Below are positions 40,006-48,665 of a DNA stretch of 64,000 bases, piece after piece. The stretch is taken from contig JAKFFF010000018.1 of NCBI GenBank assembly GCA_036677145.1, positions 1 through 64,000 on the forward strand, given 5' to 3'. The notes beneath the pieces were generated by a model, which ran no database searches, was not told the DNA's origin, and worked only from the letters and a program-made list of their open reading frames with translations. This DNA is from CADEED01 sp036677145. Its GTDB lineage: Bacteria; Pseudomonadota; Gammaproteobacteria; Steroidobacterales; Steroidobacteraceae. Every line of letters starts with the position of its first letter. The first letter of the stretch is position 1. The translations under genes were made by a program, and so were the position numbers.

Positions 40006-41535
40006 ATGCACGCACGCCTGAAGCAGATCGTCATTGCGGGCGGGGGCTCCGCCGGCTGGATGACCGCCGCTGCGCTATCGAGTCTGCTCGATCCGAAAGA
40101 CGTCTCCATCACCCTCGTGGAGTCCGACGAGATCGGTACGATCGGGGTGGGCGAAGCGACCATCCCCGACATCATCAACTTCAATCGAATGCTCGGCATC
40201 GACGAAGCCGAGTTCATGAAGGCGACGAACGCCACTTTCAAACTCGGCATCGAGTTCATCGATTGGGGTCGCAAGGGCGACCGCTACATCCATCCTTTCA
40301 GTGTTCATGGCGTGGACATGAAGGGCATCGATTTCCACAACTACTGGCTGCACGAACGTGCCGCGGGCAGCCAGCATCCGATTCATGAATACAGCTTGTG
40401 CGCGGTGGCCGCGAGCCACGGCAAGTTCGCGTTGCCGGATCCCAATCCGCGCTCGCTGCTGAACTACATCCGCTACGCCTATCATTTCGATGCAACCCTG
40501 TACGCGCGCTACCTGCGCGCGTACGCGCAGGCGCGCGGTGTGCAACGCGTCGAGGGAAAGATCCAGCGCGTTTCGCAGGCGCCGGAGACCGGCCACATCC
40601 AGTCGTTGCAGCTCGACGGCGAGCGGGTGGTGCCCGGCGACTTCTTTTTCGATTGCAGCGGATTCCGCTCGCTGATCCTCGGATCGGTGCTGGGAGTGCC
40701 GTTCGTCGACTGGAGCCATTGGCTGCCATGCAACTCCGCGCTGGCGGTGCCATGCCGTCATGCGGGACCTCTGCTGCCATACACGCGTGCGACGGCCAGA
40801 ACCGCCGGCTGGCAGTGGCGCATACCGACGCAGCAGCGGACGGGGAACGGGCACATCTATTGCCGCGAATTCATGGGCGACGACGAAGCGACGTCTATCC
40901 TGCTCGCCAATCTAGACGGCGAAGCGCTGGCCGACCCGCGGCAGATTCGCTTTACGGCGGGGCACCGCAAGGCCTTCTGGTCCAAGAACTGCATCGCCAT
41001 TGGACTCTCGGCCGGATTTCTCGAGCCGCTGGAGTCGACCTCCATCTACCTGATCCAGGAAGGCGTCAGCCGCTTCATCTCGCTGTTCCCCGACGCCACG
41101 CTTCCCGATGTGGTGCGCGATGAATACAACCGGCACATGCGCACGGAGTTCGAGCAGGTCCGCGACTTCATCATCCTGCATTTCTCCGCGACCGAACGCG
41201 ACGACACGCCTTTCTGGAATCACTGCCGGACGATGAGCATTCCCGACACCCTGCGGCACAAGATCGAACTCTTCCAGACAGCCGCGCGGATTTTCCGCTA
41301 CGAGGAAGAGTTGTTTTCGAAGCCCAGTTGGGTCGCGGTGCTCCTCGGGCAGAACATCGTGCCCAGGCAGCATGATCCGGTCGTCGCTTCATTGCCGCAC
41401 GCGGCGGTGCACGAAAGCCTGGAGTCGATGCGACTCGCGATGGCCCAGGCCGCGAGCGCGATGCCGACACACGAGGAATTCATCCGCCGCTATTGTTCCT
41501 CCGGAGCTGGCCCGTCCCCAAGAGCGGCGTCGTGA
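40006..41535 (+). CDS. Tryptophan-halogenase-family flavoprotein, copy 2
   Basis: 509 residues. GGGSAGW (12-18), EATIP, GWQWRIP and EPLESTSIY are all present. The PrnA Lys79-equivalent position is again Glu (Glu83 in FKLGIEFIDWG). It follows the degenerate paralogue by four bases and its own stop is overlapped by the next halogenase (GTGA), so the four genes form one translational unit. It is closely similar in organisation to copies 1 and 3, pointing to tandem duplication followed by divergence. FAD must be reduced by a reductase encoded elsewhere. Confidence 0.9.
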   Translation: MHARLKQIVIAGGGSAGWMTAAALSSLLDPKDVSITLVESDEIGTIGVGEATIPDIINFNRMLGIDEAEFMKATNATFKLGIEFIDWGRKGDRYIHPFSVHGVDMKGIDFHNYWLHERAAGSQHPIHEYSLCAVAASHGKFALPDPNPRSLLNYIRYAYHFDATLYARYLRAYAQARGVQRVEGKIQRVSQAPETGHIQSLQLDGERVVPGDFFFDCSGFRSLILGSVLGVPFVDWSHWLPCNSALAVPCRHAGPLLPYTRATARTAGWQWRIPTQQRTGNGHIYCREFMGDDEATSILLANLDGEALADPRQIRFTAGHRKAFWSKNCIAIGLSAGFLEPLESTSIYLIQEGVSRFISLFPDATLPDVVRDEYNRHMRTEFEQVRDFIILHFSATERDDTPFWNHCRTMSIPDTLRHKIELFQTAARIFRYEEELFSKPSWVAVLLGQNIVPRQHDPVVASLPHAAVHESLESMRLAMAQAASAMPTHEEFIRRYCSSGAGPSPRAAS

Positions 41536-43043
41536 CAGATCTGCGCATTCGCAACATCGTGATCGTCGGTGGCGGCACCGCCGGCTGGATGGCGGCCGCG
41601 TGCTTCGCGCGACTCCTGAAAAGCCCTGACATCAAGATCCAGGTGATCGAATCCGATGCGATCGGCACCGTCGGAGTGGGCGAGGCCACCATTCCGCACA
41701 TCCTCTACTTCAACCGACTGCTGGGCCTGGTCGAAAACGACTTCGTCCGGACCACCCAGGCGACTTTCAAGCTCGGCATCGAATTCGTGAACTGGGGCCG
41801 GATCGGTCAGCGCTACATCCATCCCTTCGGTGCTTACGGCTTCAACATGGAAGGTCTGCACTTCCATCACTTCTGGCTGCGCCACAGGCAATCCGGAAAC
41901 GTTCCGGACGTCGACGCCTACAACCTGCAGGTGCTCGCGGCGCGCGCCGGCAAGTTTCAGCGGGCGGATCAAACGCTGCAGAACTCGCCGCTGAACACCA
42001 TCTCGTATGCGTTCCATTTCGATGCGTCGCTCTACGCGAAATTTCTGCGCGACTTTTCACTGGCGCGCGGTGTGACGCGCATCGAAGGCAAGATCATCCG
42101 CGTGCAACAGCATGCGGAATCCGGCTTCGTCGAGAGCGTCACTCTCGAAAGCGGCCAGACCGTCGCCGGCGACCTGTTCATCGACTGCTCGGGTTTCCGC
42201 GGACTGCTCACCGAGCAGACCCTGCAGAGCGGCTACGACGACTGGGGAGCCTATCTACCGTGCGACCGGGCGATCGCACGCGCCTGCCGGAAGGCAGGCG
42301 ATCCGATCCCGTACACGCGCGCCACGGCGAAGAGCGCCGGCTGGCAATGGCGCATCCCGCTGCAGTCGCGCACCGGCAATGGCCACGTCTACTGCAGCGA
42401 GTTCATTTCCGACGAAGCGGCGCTCGACAGCCTCAACGCCGATCTCGACGGCGAGCCGATTTCCGAGCCGAATTTCCTGCGCTTCCGCGCCGGCATACGC
42501 CGGAAGTCCTGGAACAAGAACGTGGTCGCGCTGGGCCTCGCCTCGGGTTTCCTGGAACCGCTCGAATCGACGTCGATCCATCTCATCCAGTCCGGCATTG
42601 CCCGCCTGATGACCAACTTTCCGGACAAGACGTTCAACCAGCCCGACATCGACTACTACAACCGGCGGACGCGGCTGGAATACGAGCAGATCCGCGATTT
42701 CATCATCCTGCACTATCACGCGACGGAGCGGGACGACTCGCCCTTCTGGAACTATTGCCGGAACATGCCGGTTCCGGCGACCCTCGAGGAGCGTCTCGCC
42801 ATCTACCGCGAGAACGCGCGGCTCTACCGGCACGACAACGAACTGTTCAGCGAGACCAGCTGGTTCGCGGTCATGCACGGACAGAACATCACCCCGAGCC
42901 GATATCATCCCATCGCGGACCTGCTTCCCGCGGCGGAGCTCGAAGCCCGCATGGCGAAGATGGCCGACATGACGCAGAAGTGCCTGGGCGCGATGCCCAC
43001 GCACCAGCAGTTCATAGATCGAAACTGCAAGGCCGAGGCATGA
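41532..43043 (+). CDS. Tryptophan-halogenase-family flavoprotein, copy 3
   Basis: 503 residues from GTG 41532 (GTGA overlap); a longer frame to 41493 lies within the previous gene. Motifs are GGGTAGW, EATIP, IDCSGFRG, GWQWRIP and EPLESTSIH. Glu84 (FKLGIEFVNWG) occupies the usual catalytic-lysine position. It overlaps the JmjC/cupin-like gene by ATGA. Like its neighbours it lacks a signal peptide and is cytoplasmic, so its substrate must be made in, or imported into, the cytoplasm. Confidence 0.9.
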   Translation: MTDLRIRNIVIVGGGTAGWMAAACFARLLKSPDIKIQVIESDAIGTVGVGEATIPHILYFNRLLGLVENDFVRTTQATFKLGIEFVNWGRIGQRYIHPFGAYGFNMEGLHFHHFWLRHRQSGNVPDVDAYNLQVLAARAGKFQRADQTLQNSPLNTISYAFHFDASLYAKFLRDFSLARGVTRIEGKIIRVQQHAESGFVESVTLESGQTVAGDLFIDCSGFRGLLTEQTLQSGYDDWGAYLPCDRAIARACRKAGDPIPYTRATAKSAGWQWRIPLQSRTGNGHVYCSEFISDEAALDSLNADLDGEPISEPNFLRFRAGIRRKSWNKNVVALGLASGFLEPLESTSIHLIQSGIARLMTNFPDKTFNQPDIDYYNRRTRLEYEQIRDFIILHYHATERDDSPFWNYCRNMPVPATLEERLAIYRENARLYRHDNELFSETSWFAVMHGQNITPSRYHPIADLLPAAELEARMAKMADMTQKCLGAMPTHQQFIDRNCKAEA

Positions 43044-44044
43044 AAGTCGCTGAATGGTGCGGCGTAACCGCCGCGCAATTCACCCAGGAAATCCTTCCGG
43101 CCGGCCAACCCGCGGTGCTGCGCGGACTCGTGGACGGATGGCCTGCGGTGCAGGCCGGGCGCGACTCGCCCGCGGCGATGGTGGACTATCTACGTGGATT
43201 CGCCACCGGCGCGAACGTGAACGTCATGCGCGGCGACCCCGCCATCGACGGGCGATTCTTCTACAACGCGGATCTCACCGGGTTGAACTTCGAGAACACC
43301 ACCGCGCCGTTCGGCGGCGTGCTCGCGCGACTGCTCGAACTGCTCGAAGTATCCGCGCCGCCGGCGCTGTATGCGGGCTCCATTTCGATCCCCGAGAAAT
43401 TGCCGGGATTCATCCGCGACAATTCGATCGCGCTCCTCGATCCGAAAGTCCAACCGAATATCTGGCTCGGCAATCGCGTCACCGTGCAGACTCATTACGA
43501 CATGTCATTGAACGTGGCGTGCGTGGTGGCGGGCCGGCGCCGGTTCACGCTGTTTCCGCCGGAACAGCTGGAGAACATGTATTTCGGGCCGCTCGAGTTC
43601 ACGTTCGCGGGTCCGCCCGTCAGCATGGTGAAGCTCGAAGCGCCGGACCTCGAGAAGTATCCACGCTTCTCCGAGGCGCTGACCGCCGCGCAATACGCGG
43701 AGCTCGAGCCGGGTGACGCGCTGTTCATCCCGTACATGTGGTGGCACCACGTCGAGTCGCTGGAGAACTTCAACGTGCTGGTGAACTACTGGTGGGACGA
43801 CACGCCCGTGTGGCAGGGCTCACCGTTCCTCGCGCTGATGCACGCCATTCTCGCGGTGCGGAACATGCCGCCCGAGCGGCGCGACATCTGGCGGCGCGCG
43901 TTCGAACACTTCGTGTTTTCGGGAGGCGAAGAGGCGCTGTCGCACCTGACCGAGCGCCAGCGAGGCGTGCAGGGCACGCCCGATCCGCAGAAGGCGCAGA
44001 TGATCCGCAACTTCGTGGCGCAGATGCTGACGCGGAGTCGTTAG
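43040..44044 (+). CDS. Cupin-like/JmjC-domain protein (cupin_8)
   Basis: 334 residues. It has the double-stranded beta-helix of Fe(II)/2-oxoglutarate-type enzymes: metal-ligand motif THYDMS (His152, Asp154) and a distal His in YMWWHHVESL (His236/237), with the start AGQPAVLRGLVDGWPA typical of the Cupin_8 (JmjC/FIH-like) group. Members hydroxylate proteins or small molecules. Genes of this type recur beside tryptophan halogenases and large TBDRs. It is coupled by ATGA to halogenase copy 3. Whether it acts on the halogenation product or on a protein is open. Confidence 0.87.
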   Translation: MKVAEWCGVTAAQFTQEILPAGQPAVLRGLVDGWPAVQAGRDSPAAMVDYLRGFATGANVNVMRGDPAIDGRFFYNADLTGLNFENTTAPFGGVLARLLELLEVSAPPALYAGSISIPEKLPGFIRDNSIALLDPKVQPNIWLGNRVTVQTHYDMSLNVACVVAGRRRFTLFPPEQLENMYFGPLEFTFAGPPVSMVKLEAPDLEKYPRFSEALTAAQYAELEPGDALFIPYMWWHHVESLENFNVLVNYWWDDTPVWQGSPFLALMHAILAVRNMPPERRDIWRRAFEHFVFSGGEEALSHLTERQRGVQGTPDPQKAQMIRNFVAQMLTRSR

Positions 44045-44192
44045 CCGCGCGGCGTAAGAAGGGCCGGGGCCTGGACCTACAAGCAGGCGCGACCACATTG
44101 CAATCTTCGCGCGGGGCGCGGCATGCGTTTCAATTTCCGAGCCGGCAGATCGCATCCGGCCGCCCGGATGGGTAATCGCCCGGGAAAATGGC

Positions 44193-44208
44193 TGGCACGG
44201 CAATTGCC
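44193..44208 (+). promoter_or_regulatory. Sigma-54 (RpoN) promoter before the EF-hand gene
   Basis: TGGCAC-GGCAA-TTGC matches the sigma-54 -24/-12 consensus exactly, with the required GG-N10-GC spacing. Transcription would begin about 11 bases later, leaving a leader of about 30 bases before the ATG at 44251. An enhancer-binding activator is needed; none is encoded nearby. Confidence 0.75.
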
Positions 44209-44250
44209 TTCTCCTGATGTGACTCCAATTGGAAACAAGGACACATCACG

Positions 44251-44541
44251 ATGAAAACATCCCGCCTAATCGTCGCCGGAGCAGCCGCGCTGCTTCCCCT
44301 CGCGGCAGCCATGGCGCAGACGCCTCCGACACCGCCGGCCGAGCAGCCGTCGCAAAGCGGCGGCGCTTCGTTCGAATCGCTCGACACCAATGGCGACGGT
44401 CGCATCTCGAAAACCGAAGCCGCAGCCAATGAAAACGTGAGTGCGAACTTTTCGAACTACGACATCAACGGCGACGGATTCATCGAACGCGCCGAGGTCA
44501 GCAAGGCCAACAGCTCGAGGCCGGCTACGCCGAAGGAATAG
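44251..44541 (+). CDS. Small exported EF-hand calcium-binding protein
   Basis: 96 residues. The signal peptide is MKTSRLIVAGAAALLPLAAAMAQ. Two EF-hand loops follow, DTNGDGRISKTE (about 46-57) and DINGDGFIERAE (about 70-81), both with complete Ca2+ ligand patterns. Short Pro/Gln- and Ser-rich flanks complete it. Such periplasmic calmodulin-like proteins (EfhP/CasA type) act as calcium buffers or sensors. AAGGA lies nine bases before the start. It has its own sigma-54 promoter and hairpin terminator, so it is a single-gene unit independent of the halogenases. Confidence 0.88.
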   Translation: MKTSRLIVAGAAALLPLAAAMAQTPPTPPAEQPSQSGGASFESLDTNGDGRISKTEAAANENVSANFSNYDINGDGFIERAEVSKANSSRPATPKE

Positions 44542-44557
44542 CGCTCCCACTCGTCAA

Positions 44558-44583
44558 CGCGGCCGGGTTTTGACCCGGCCGCG
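44558..44583 (+). terminator. Hairpin terminator after the EF-hand gene
   Basis: CGCGGCCGGGT (44558-44568), loop TTTG, ACCCGGCCGCG (44573-44583): a perfect 11-pair stem followed by GTTTGCG. It closes the EF-hand unit. Confidence 0.75.
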
Positions 44584-44647
44584 GTTTGCGCGGACTCATC
44601 TCTTGCCCGATTGTTTGTCCGTCATGCGCCCAGTACGCTGCCGCGCC

Positions 44648-46573
44648 ATGACACATACCCTCGCTGGCCGCCTGACCCTGGTCACCGCCTCGCTCGTTTT
44701 CTCCGCCACCACCGCTTCCGCCCAAACCCCGCCGCGCGTAACGCCGATGACCCCCGACGTCATCGACAAGTACGAACAGACACTGCCCTCGGCGGACTTC
44801 ATCCGCCGCGATGCGATGGTTCCGATGCGGGATGGCACGAAGCTCTACACCGTCACGGTGATGAAGAAGGGGACCGCGAACGGACCGATCCTGCTCTCCC
44901 GCACGCCTTACAACGCGACCCGCGCGACACATCGCGTCGCGAGTCAGCGGATCGTCGACATCCTCGAGATCATGGACGCGGAGTTCGTCGAAGACGGCTA
45001 CATCCGCGTTTACCAGGACATTCGCGGCCTGCATCGCTCGGAAGGCGAGTGGATATTGAACCGGCCGCTGGTGGGCCCGCTCAACGACACGGGCATCGAC
45101 GAATCGACCGATGCGTACGACACCATCGACTGGCTGGTCAAGAACACGCCGGAGTCGAACGGCAAGGTCGGCGTCATCGGCTCCAGTTACCTCGGCTTCA
45201 CGACGCTGATGGCGCAGATCAATCCGCATCCGGCGCTGAAGGCGACGGTGCCGCAGAGTCCGATGGTCGACGGCTGGATGGGCGACGACTGGTTCCACAA
45301 CGGCGCGTTCCGGGTGAGCGCGCTCGGATTTCCGGTGGGGCAGGGGACTAACAAGGCGCGCGGCGGCGGCGAATTCGCGCTGGGCGGGGGTGATGACTAC
45401 ACGCGTTACCTGGAAGCCGGATCCGCCGGGGATTTCGCGAAGATGCTGGGGATCGACCAGTATCCCGGCGTCCGCAAGTTTCTCGAGAACCCGGCCTACA
45501 CGGAGTTCTGGTCGCTGCAGGCCGTCGACAAATGGCTCGCGGCGCATCCGCTCACGGTGCCGACGCTGCTCGAAGTCGGCCAGTGGGACCAGGAAGACAG
45601 CTACGGCGCGCCGGCGGTCTACCGTGCGCTCGAGCCGAAAGACAAGAACAACGACCTGGTGTCGCTGCACATCGGGCCGTGGCGCCACTCGGGGGCCAAC
45701 CACTACGGTTACGATCTCGGCGACCTGACTTTCACCGGCGACACGGCGCGCGATTGGCGCGTGAAATACGTGAAGCCGTTCTTCGATCATTGGCTGAAGG
45801 GCGGCCCGGATCCGAAGACGCCGCCCGTGCTCACGTATGCGACCGGCGCGAACCAGTGGAACATCTCGCAGCGCTGGCCGGTGGGTGTCCCCAAGCCTAT
45901 CTACCTGGCGGCCGGTGGCGCCGCCACCTTCGAGCGCCCCAAGGCGGCCGGGCGCGAGGAATACGTCAGCGATCCGGCCAAGCCGGTGCCGTTCATTCCC
46001 CGCCCGATCGACATGAACGACGCGACGCAGTGGAAGCCCTGGCTGGTGCGCGATCAGCGCTTCGTATCGGAACGCCCGGACGTGGCGAGCTGGAGGAGCG
46101 CGCCGCTCGACACCGCCGTCCACATCATGGGCGCACCCGAGGTCGAGTTGTTCGCCTCGACCACCGGCACCGACAGCGACTGGGTCGTGAAGCTGATCGA
46201 CGTCTATCCGAATGATGTGCCGGAGCCGGCCAATCAGGGCGCCAAGCCCTCGATGGCGGGTTTCGAGCTGCCGGTGGGTATCGAGATCTTCCGCGGACGG
46301 TACGTGAAGAGTTTCGCCGTGCCGGCGCCGCTCAAGCCTAATAAAGTGGAACGGTATCGCTGGAAACTGCCCGACGTCGACCACGTGTTCCTGCCGGGTC
46401 ACCGGATCATGGTGCAGGTCCAGTCGACGTTGTTCCCGATATACGATCGAAATCCGCAGACCTACGTCGAGAACATCATGTTCGCCAAGCCGGGTGACTA
46501 CAAGAAAGCGACGCAAAGCGTCTGGTACGGCGGCGCCAACGCGAGCGCCGTCATACTGCCGGTCGCGCCATGA
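44648..46573 (+). CDS. CocE/NonD family alpha/beta hydrolase, exported
   Basis: 641 residues from ATG 44648, chosen for its signal peptide (THTLAGRLTLVTASLVFSATTASAQ); an ATG at 44624 is possible and neither has an obvious ribosome site. Nucleophile motif VGVIGSSYLGFTT is canonical for the family. IGPWRHSG carries the probable His, and a C-terminal jelly-roll includes LPGHRIMVQVQS. It is related in type to the 2326-4068 hydrolase but is longer and has the standard GxSYxG elbow. It overlaps the isomerase-like gene (ATGA). It likely acts as a periplasmic esterase or acylase; substrate unknown. Confidence 0.9.
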   Translation: MTHTLAGRLTLVTASLVFSATTASAQTPPRVTPMTPDVIDKYEQTLPSADFIRRDAMVPMRDGTKLYTVTVMKKGTANGPILLSRTPYNATRATHRVASQRIVDILEIMDAEFVEDGYIRVYQDIRGLHRSEGEWILNRPLVGPLNDTGIDESTDAYDTIDWLVKNTPESNGKVGVIGSSYLGFTTLMAQINPHPALKATVPQSPMVDGWMGDDWFHNGAFRVSALGFPVGQGTNKARGGGEFALGGGDDYTRYLEAGSAGDFAKMLGIDQYPGVRKFLENPAYTEFWSLQAVDKWLAAHPLTVPTLLEVGQWDQEDSYGAPAVYRALEPKDKNNDLVSLHIGPWRHSGANHYGYDLGDLTFTGDTARDWRVKYVKPFFDHWLKGGPDPKTPPVLTYATGANQWNISQRWPVGVPKPIYLAAGGAATFERPKAAGREEYVSDPAKPVPFIPRPIDMNDATQWKPWLVRDQRFVSERPDVASWRSAPLDTAVHIMGAPEVELFASTTGTDSDWVVKLIDVYPNDVPEPANQGAKPSMAGFELPVGIEIFRGRYVKSFAVPAPLKPNKVERYRWKLPDVDHVFLPGHRIMVQVQSTLFPIYDRNPQTYVENIMFAKPGDYKKATQSVWYGGANASAVILPVAP

Positions 46574-47460
46574 AGCAGTGCACGTTCGATCGCCGCGGGT
46601 TCATGCAATCCGCGGTTTCGGCCGCAATCGCGTTCGGCGCGGGTGCGGCGAGTGCCGCGGCGCAGCCGCGCTTCCGGATGGGACTGCAGCTCTACACGAT
46701 TCGCGATCCCATGGCGCAGGATGCCGTTGGCACGCTCAATCAGGTGGCCGCGCTGGGTTATCGCAATCTCGAAACCTACGGCTTCGAGCCGGACAGCTTG
46801 AAGTACTACGGCATGCCGGCGGCGCGGTTTCGCAAGGTCCTGGACGACCTGTCACTAACTACCACGACCGGGCACTACGACCTGCATGCCTACCTGGCGA
46901 AACCCGCCGAGGCAATGACGGCCTACGTCGACCGCTGCATCCTGGGCGCGCAGGCGCTGAATCAGAAATACATCACCTGGGCCTGGCTCGATCCGCAGTC
47001 GCGCAGTCTCGAATCCTTCCAACGGGTCGCGGAACGCCTGAACCTGATCGGCGCGCAGGCGGCGAAGGCGGGGCTCGAGGTGGCGTATCACAATCACGAT
47101 TTCGAGTTCATCCCGCACTCGGGAAAGATCGGCTACGACATCCTCCTGCGCGAGACCGACCCCAAGCTCGTCAAGATGCAGCTGGACCTCTTCTGGGTCG
47201 CGCATTCGTCGGCGCGATCGCCGCGTGAATTGTTCGAACTGCAGCCCGGACGCTTCGTGATGTGGCACATCAAGGACATGGATAAAGCCCGGCGTTACAC
47301 CGAGCTCGGCCACGGCTCGATCGACTTCGCGAGCATCATGCGGGACGCGAAACTCGCGGGGCTCGAGGAATACTTCGTCGAGCAGGGCGACAACTTCGCC
47401 GCCGGCCCGATGCAGAGCATCGAAACCAGCGCGCGTTACGTGAAAAAGTATCTCGAGTAG
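46570..47460 (+). CDS. Sugar phosphate isomerase/epimerase-like TIM-barrel protein, Tat-exported
   Basis: 296 residues. The N-terminus has a twin-arginine signal (DRRGFMQS then a hydrophobic stretch ending AAAQ), so the folded, metal-loaded enzyme would be exported. The barrel matches the xylose-isomerase-like AP endonuclease 2 superfamily: GLQLYTIRDPM, ALGYRNLETYGF, VAYHNHDFEF, KMQLDLFWVAHS, MWHIKDMDK. The His, Glu and Asp residues of these motifs are the usual metal ligands. It is coupled to the CocE hydrolase gene. It could isomerise a sugar released outside the cytoplasm; true activity is unassigned. Confidence 0.85.
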   Translation: MKQCTFDRRGFMQSAVSAAIAFGAGAASAAAQPRFRMGLQLYTIRDPMAQDAVGTLNQVAALGYRNLETYGFEPDSLKYYGMPAARFRKVLDDLSLTTTTGHYDLHAYLAKPAEAMTAYVDRCILGAQALNQKYITWAWLDPQSRSLESFQRVAERLNLIGAQAAKAGLEVAYHNHDFEFIPHSGKIGYDILLRETDPKLVKMQLDLFWVAHSSARSPRELFELQPGRFVMWHIKDMDKARRYTELGHGSIDFASIMRDAKLAGLEEYFVEQGDNFAAGPMQSIETSARYVKKYLE

Positions 47461-47466
47461 CCGGGA

Positions 47467-48051
47467 CTACTTCATCCGCAGATCGAGGACGAACGGGAAC
47501 TGCGACGTACACGGTTTTCCGCCGCACACCGCGGGCTTGAACTTCGTCATCAGCAGCACCGAGCCCGCGAAACTCGTCATCTCCATCGCGTTGACACCGC
47601 GAACGCCGCCCATGTCTTCGATTTGAAGCGGCTTTCCGTCGGGGCCGACGGTCACGACGAGATTCAATTTCCCGCGTGCGCGCACGATTTCCTGGCCCTT
47701 CCGGATGGCATTGAACACGGGCTTCATGCCATCGGCCGGGAATGGCGGCTCATCGCCTTCGGGCATCGCCACATACAAGGCGTGAAATGCGGCCTTTTCT
47801 TCGGGCGCGAACTCCGCGTAAGTCTTGTTGAGCGGAATCGAGGAGTTCCATTCCAGGTCGCGATGAATGATGGTGCCGGTTTTCGAGCTCGCCTCGCCCA
47901 TCAGACGCACCGACCCCTGGCTGGGCATGGGCCCCGGACCATTCGGATTGATGCCGACCGGGTTCGTGGGCGAAAAGCCGACCTGCGCCATCGCGCCGGC
48001 AGTGGCGCACGTGAGGACGATAGCCGCCAAACCTTTTTTGAATGTTTTCAT
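47467..48051 (-). CDS. Small exported TonB-C-like protein, paralogue A
   Basis: 194 residues from ATG 48051, giving the signal peptide MKTFKKGLAAIVLTCATAGAMAQ. The mature part has a family-specific block (DLEWNSSIPLNKTYAEFAPEEKAAFHALY), then GDEPPFP, and a C-terminal TonB-C-like pattern: GKLNLVVTVGPDGKPLQIEDMGG ... TKFKPAVCGGKPCTSQFPFVLDL. There is no membrane anchor and no Pro-rich linker, so it is not a standard TonB. It is one of three paralogues here and lies 20 bases downstream of paralogue B. Function unknown. Confidence 0.75.
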   Translation of the reverse strand: MKTFKKGLAAIVLTCATAGAMAQVGFSPTNPVGINPNGPGPMPSQGSVRLMGEASSKTGTIIHRDLEWNSSIPLNKTYAEFAPEEKAAFHALYVAMPEGDEPPFPADGMKPVFNAIRKGQEIVRARGKLNLVVTVGPDGKPLQIEDMGGVRGVNAMEMTSFAGSVLLMTKFKPAVCGGKPCTSQFPFVLDLRMK

Positions 48052-48071
48052 GGCCTGACTCCTGCGATGAA

Positions 48072-48614
48072 TCAATTCAGTTTTATCCGGAACGGGAACT
48101 GCATGACGCAAGGTTGTCCCGAACAAACGCCGGGCTTGAACTTCGCCATCATGAATACCGATTGTGCGTACTGCGTCATCTCATGCGCGTTGACGCCCTT
48201 CACACCACCAAAGTCTTCCACCCTGATTGCGTCGCCGTTCGTGTTGACGGTTACGGCGAGATTCAGCTCGCCGCGCGCCTGAAGCTGACTTTGCCCTTTC
48301 TTGAGGGATTTGAACAAGGGCTTGATGCCATCGACCGGGAAGGGCGGCTCATCGTCCTCGGGAAGCGATGCGTACAACGCGCGAAATTCGGCCTTTTCCT
48401 CTGGCGTGAATTGAGAGTAAGTCTTGTCGAGAGGGATCTTCGACTTCCACTTGAGCTCCCGCTTGAGAAGAGTGCCGGTCTCGGAGGTCGCCGAGCTCGT
48501 CATCCGGGTGGGGCCGTCGGGTACGCCATGCGGAGTTTTGGCCAGCTGCGCATGGGAGGTGTTGAGGGCGAAGGCGAAGGCCACAGCCAGCGCACAACAC
48601 TTGTTGGAGTTCAT
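48072..48614 (-). CDS. Small exported TonB-C-like protein, paralogue B
   Basis: 180 residues from ATG 48614 (signal peptide MNSNKCCALAVAFAFALNTSHA). It carries the same blocks as paralogue A: LKWKSKIPLDKTYSQFTPEEKAEFRALYASLP, DDEPPFP, GELNLAVTVNTNGDAIRVEDFGG and AKFKPGVCSGQPCVMQFPF. The CxGxPC pair is conserved in all three paralogues and may form a disulfide. The open frame extending to 48806 is antisense to the divergent lipoprotein gene and is ignored. It is probably co-transcribed with paralogue A. Confidence 0.75.
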   Translation of the reverse strand: MNSNKCCALAVAFAFALNTSHAQLAKTPHGVPDGPTRMTSSATSETGTLLKRELKWKSKIPLDKTYSQFTPEEKAEFRALYASLPEDDEPPFPVDGIKPLFKSLKKGQSQLQARGELNLAVTVNTNGDAIRVEDFGGVKGVNAHEMTQYAQSVFMMAKFKPGVCSGQPCVMQFPFRIKLN

Positions 48615-48665
48615 GCCAAACTTCAGCACGCCTGGGAGTGCCGGGTCAATGAAGGAGAAACCCCA

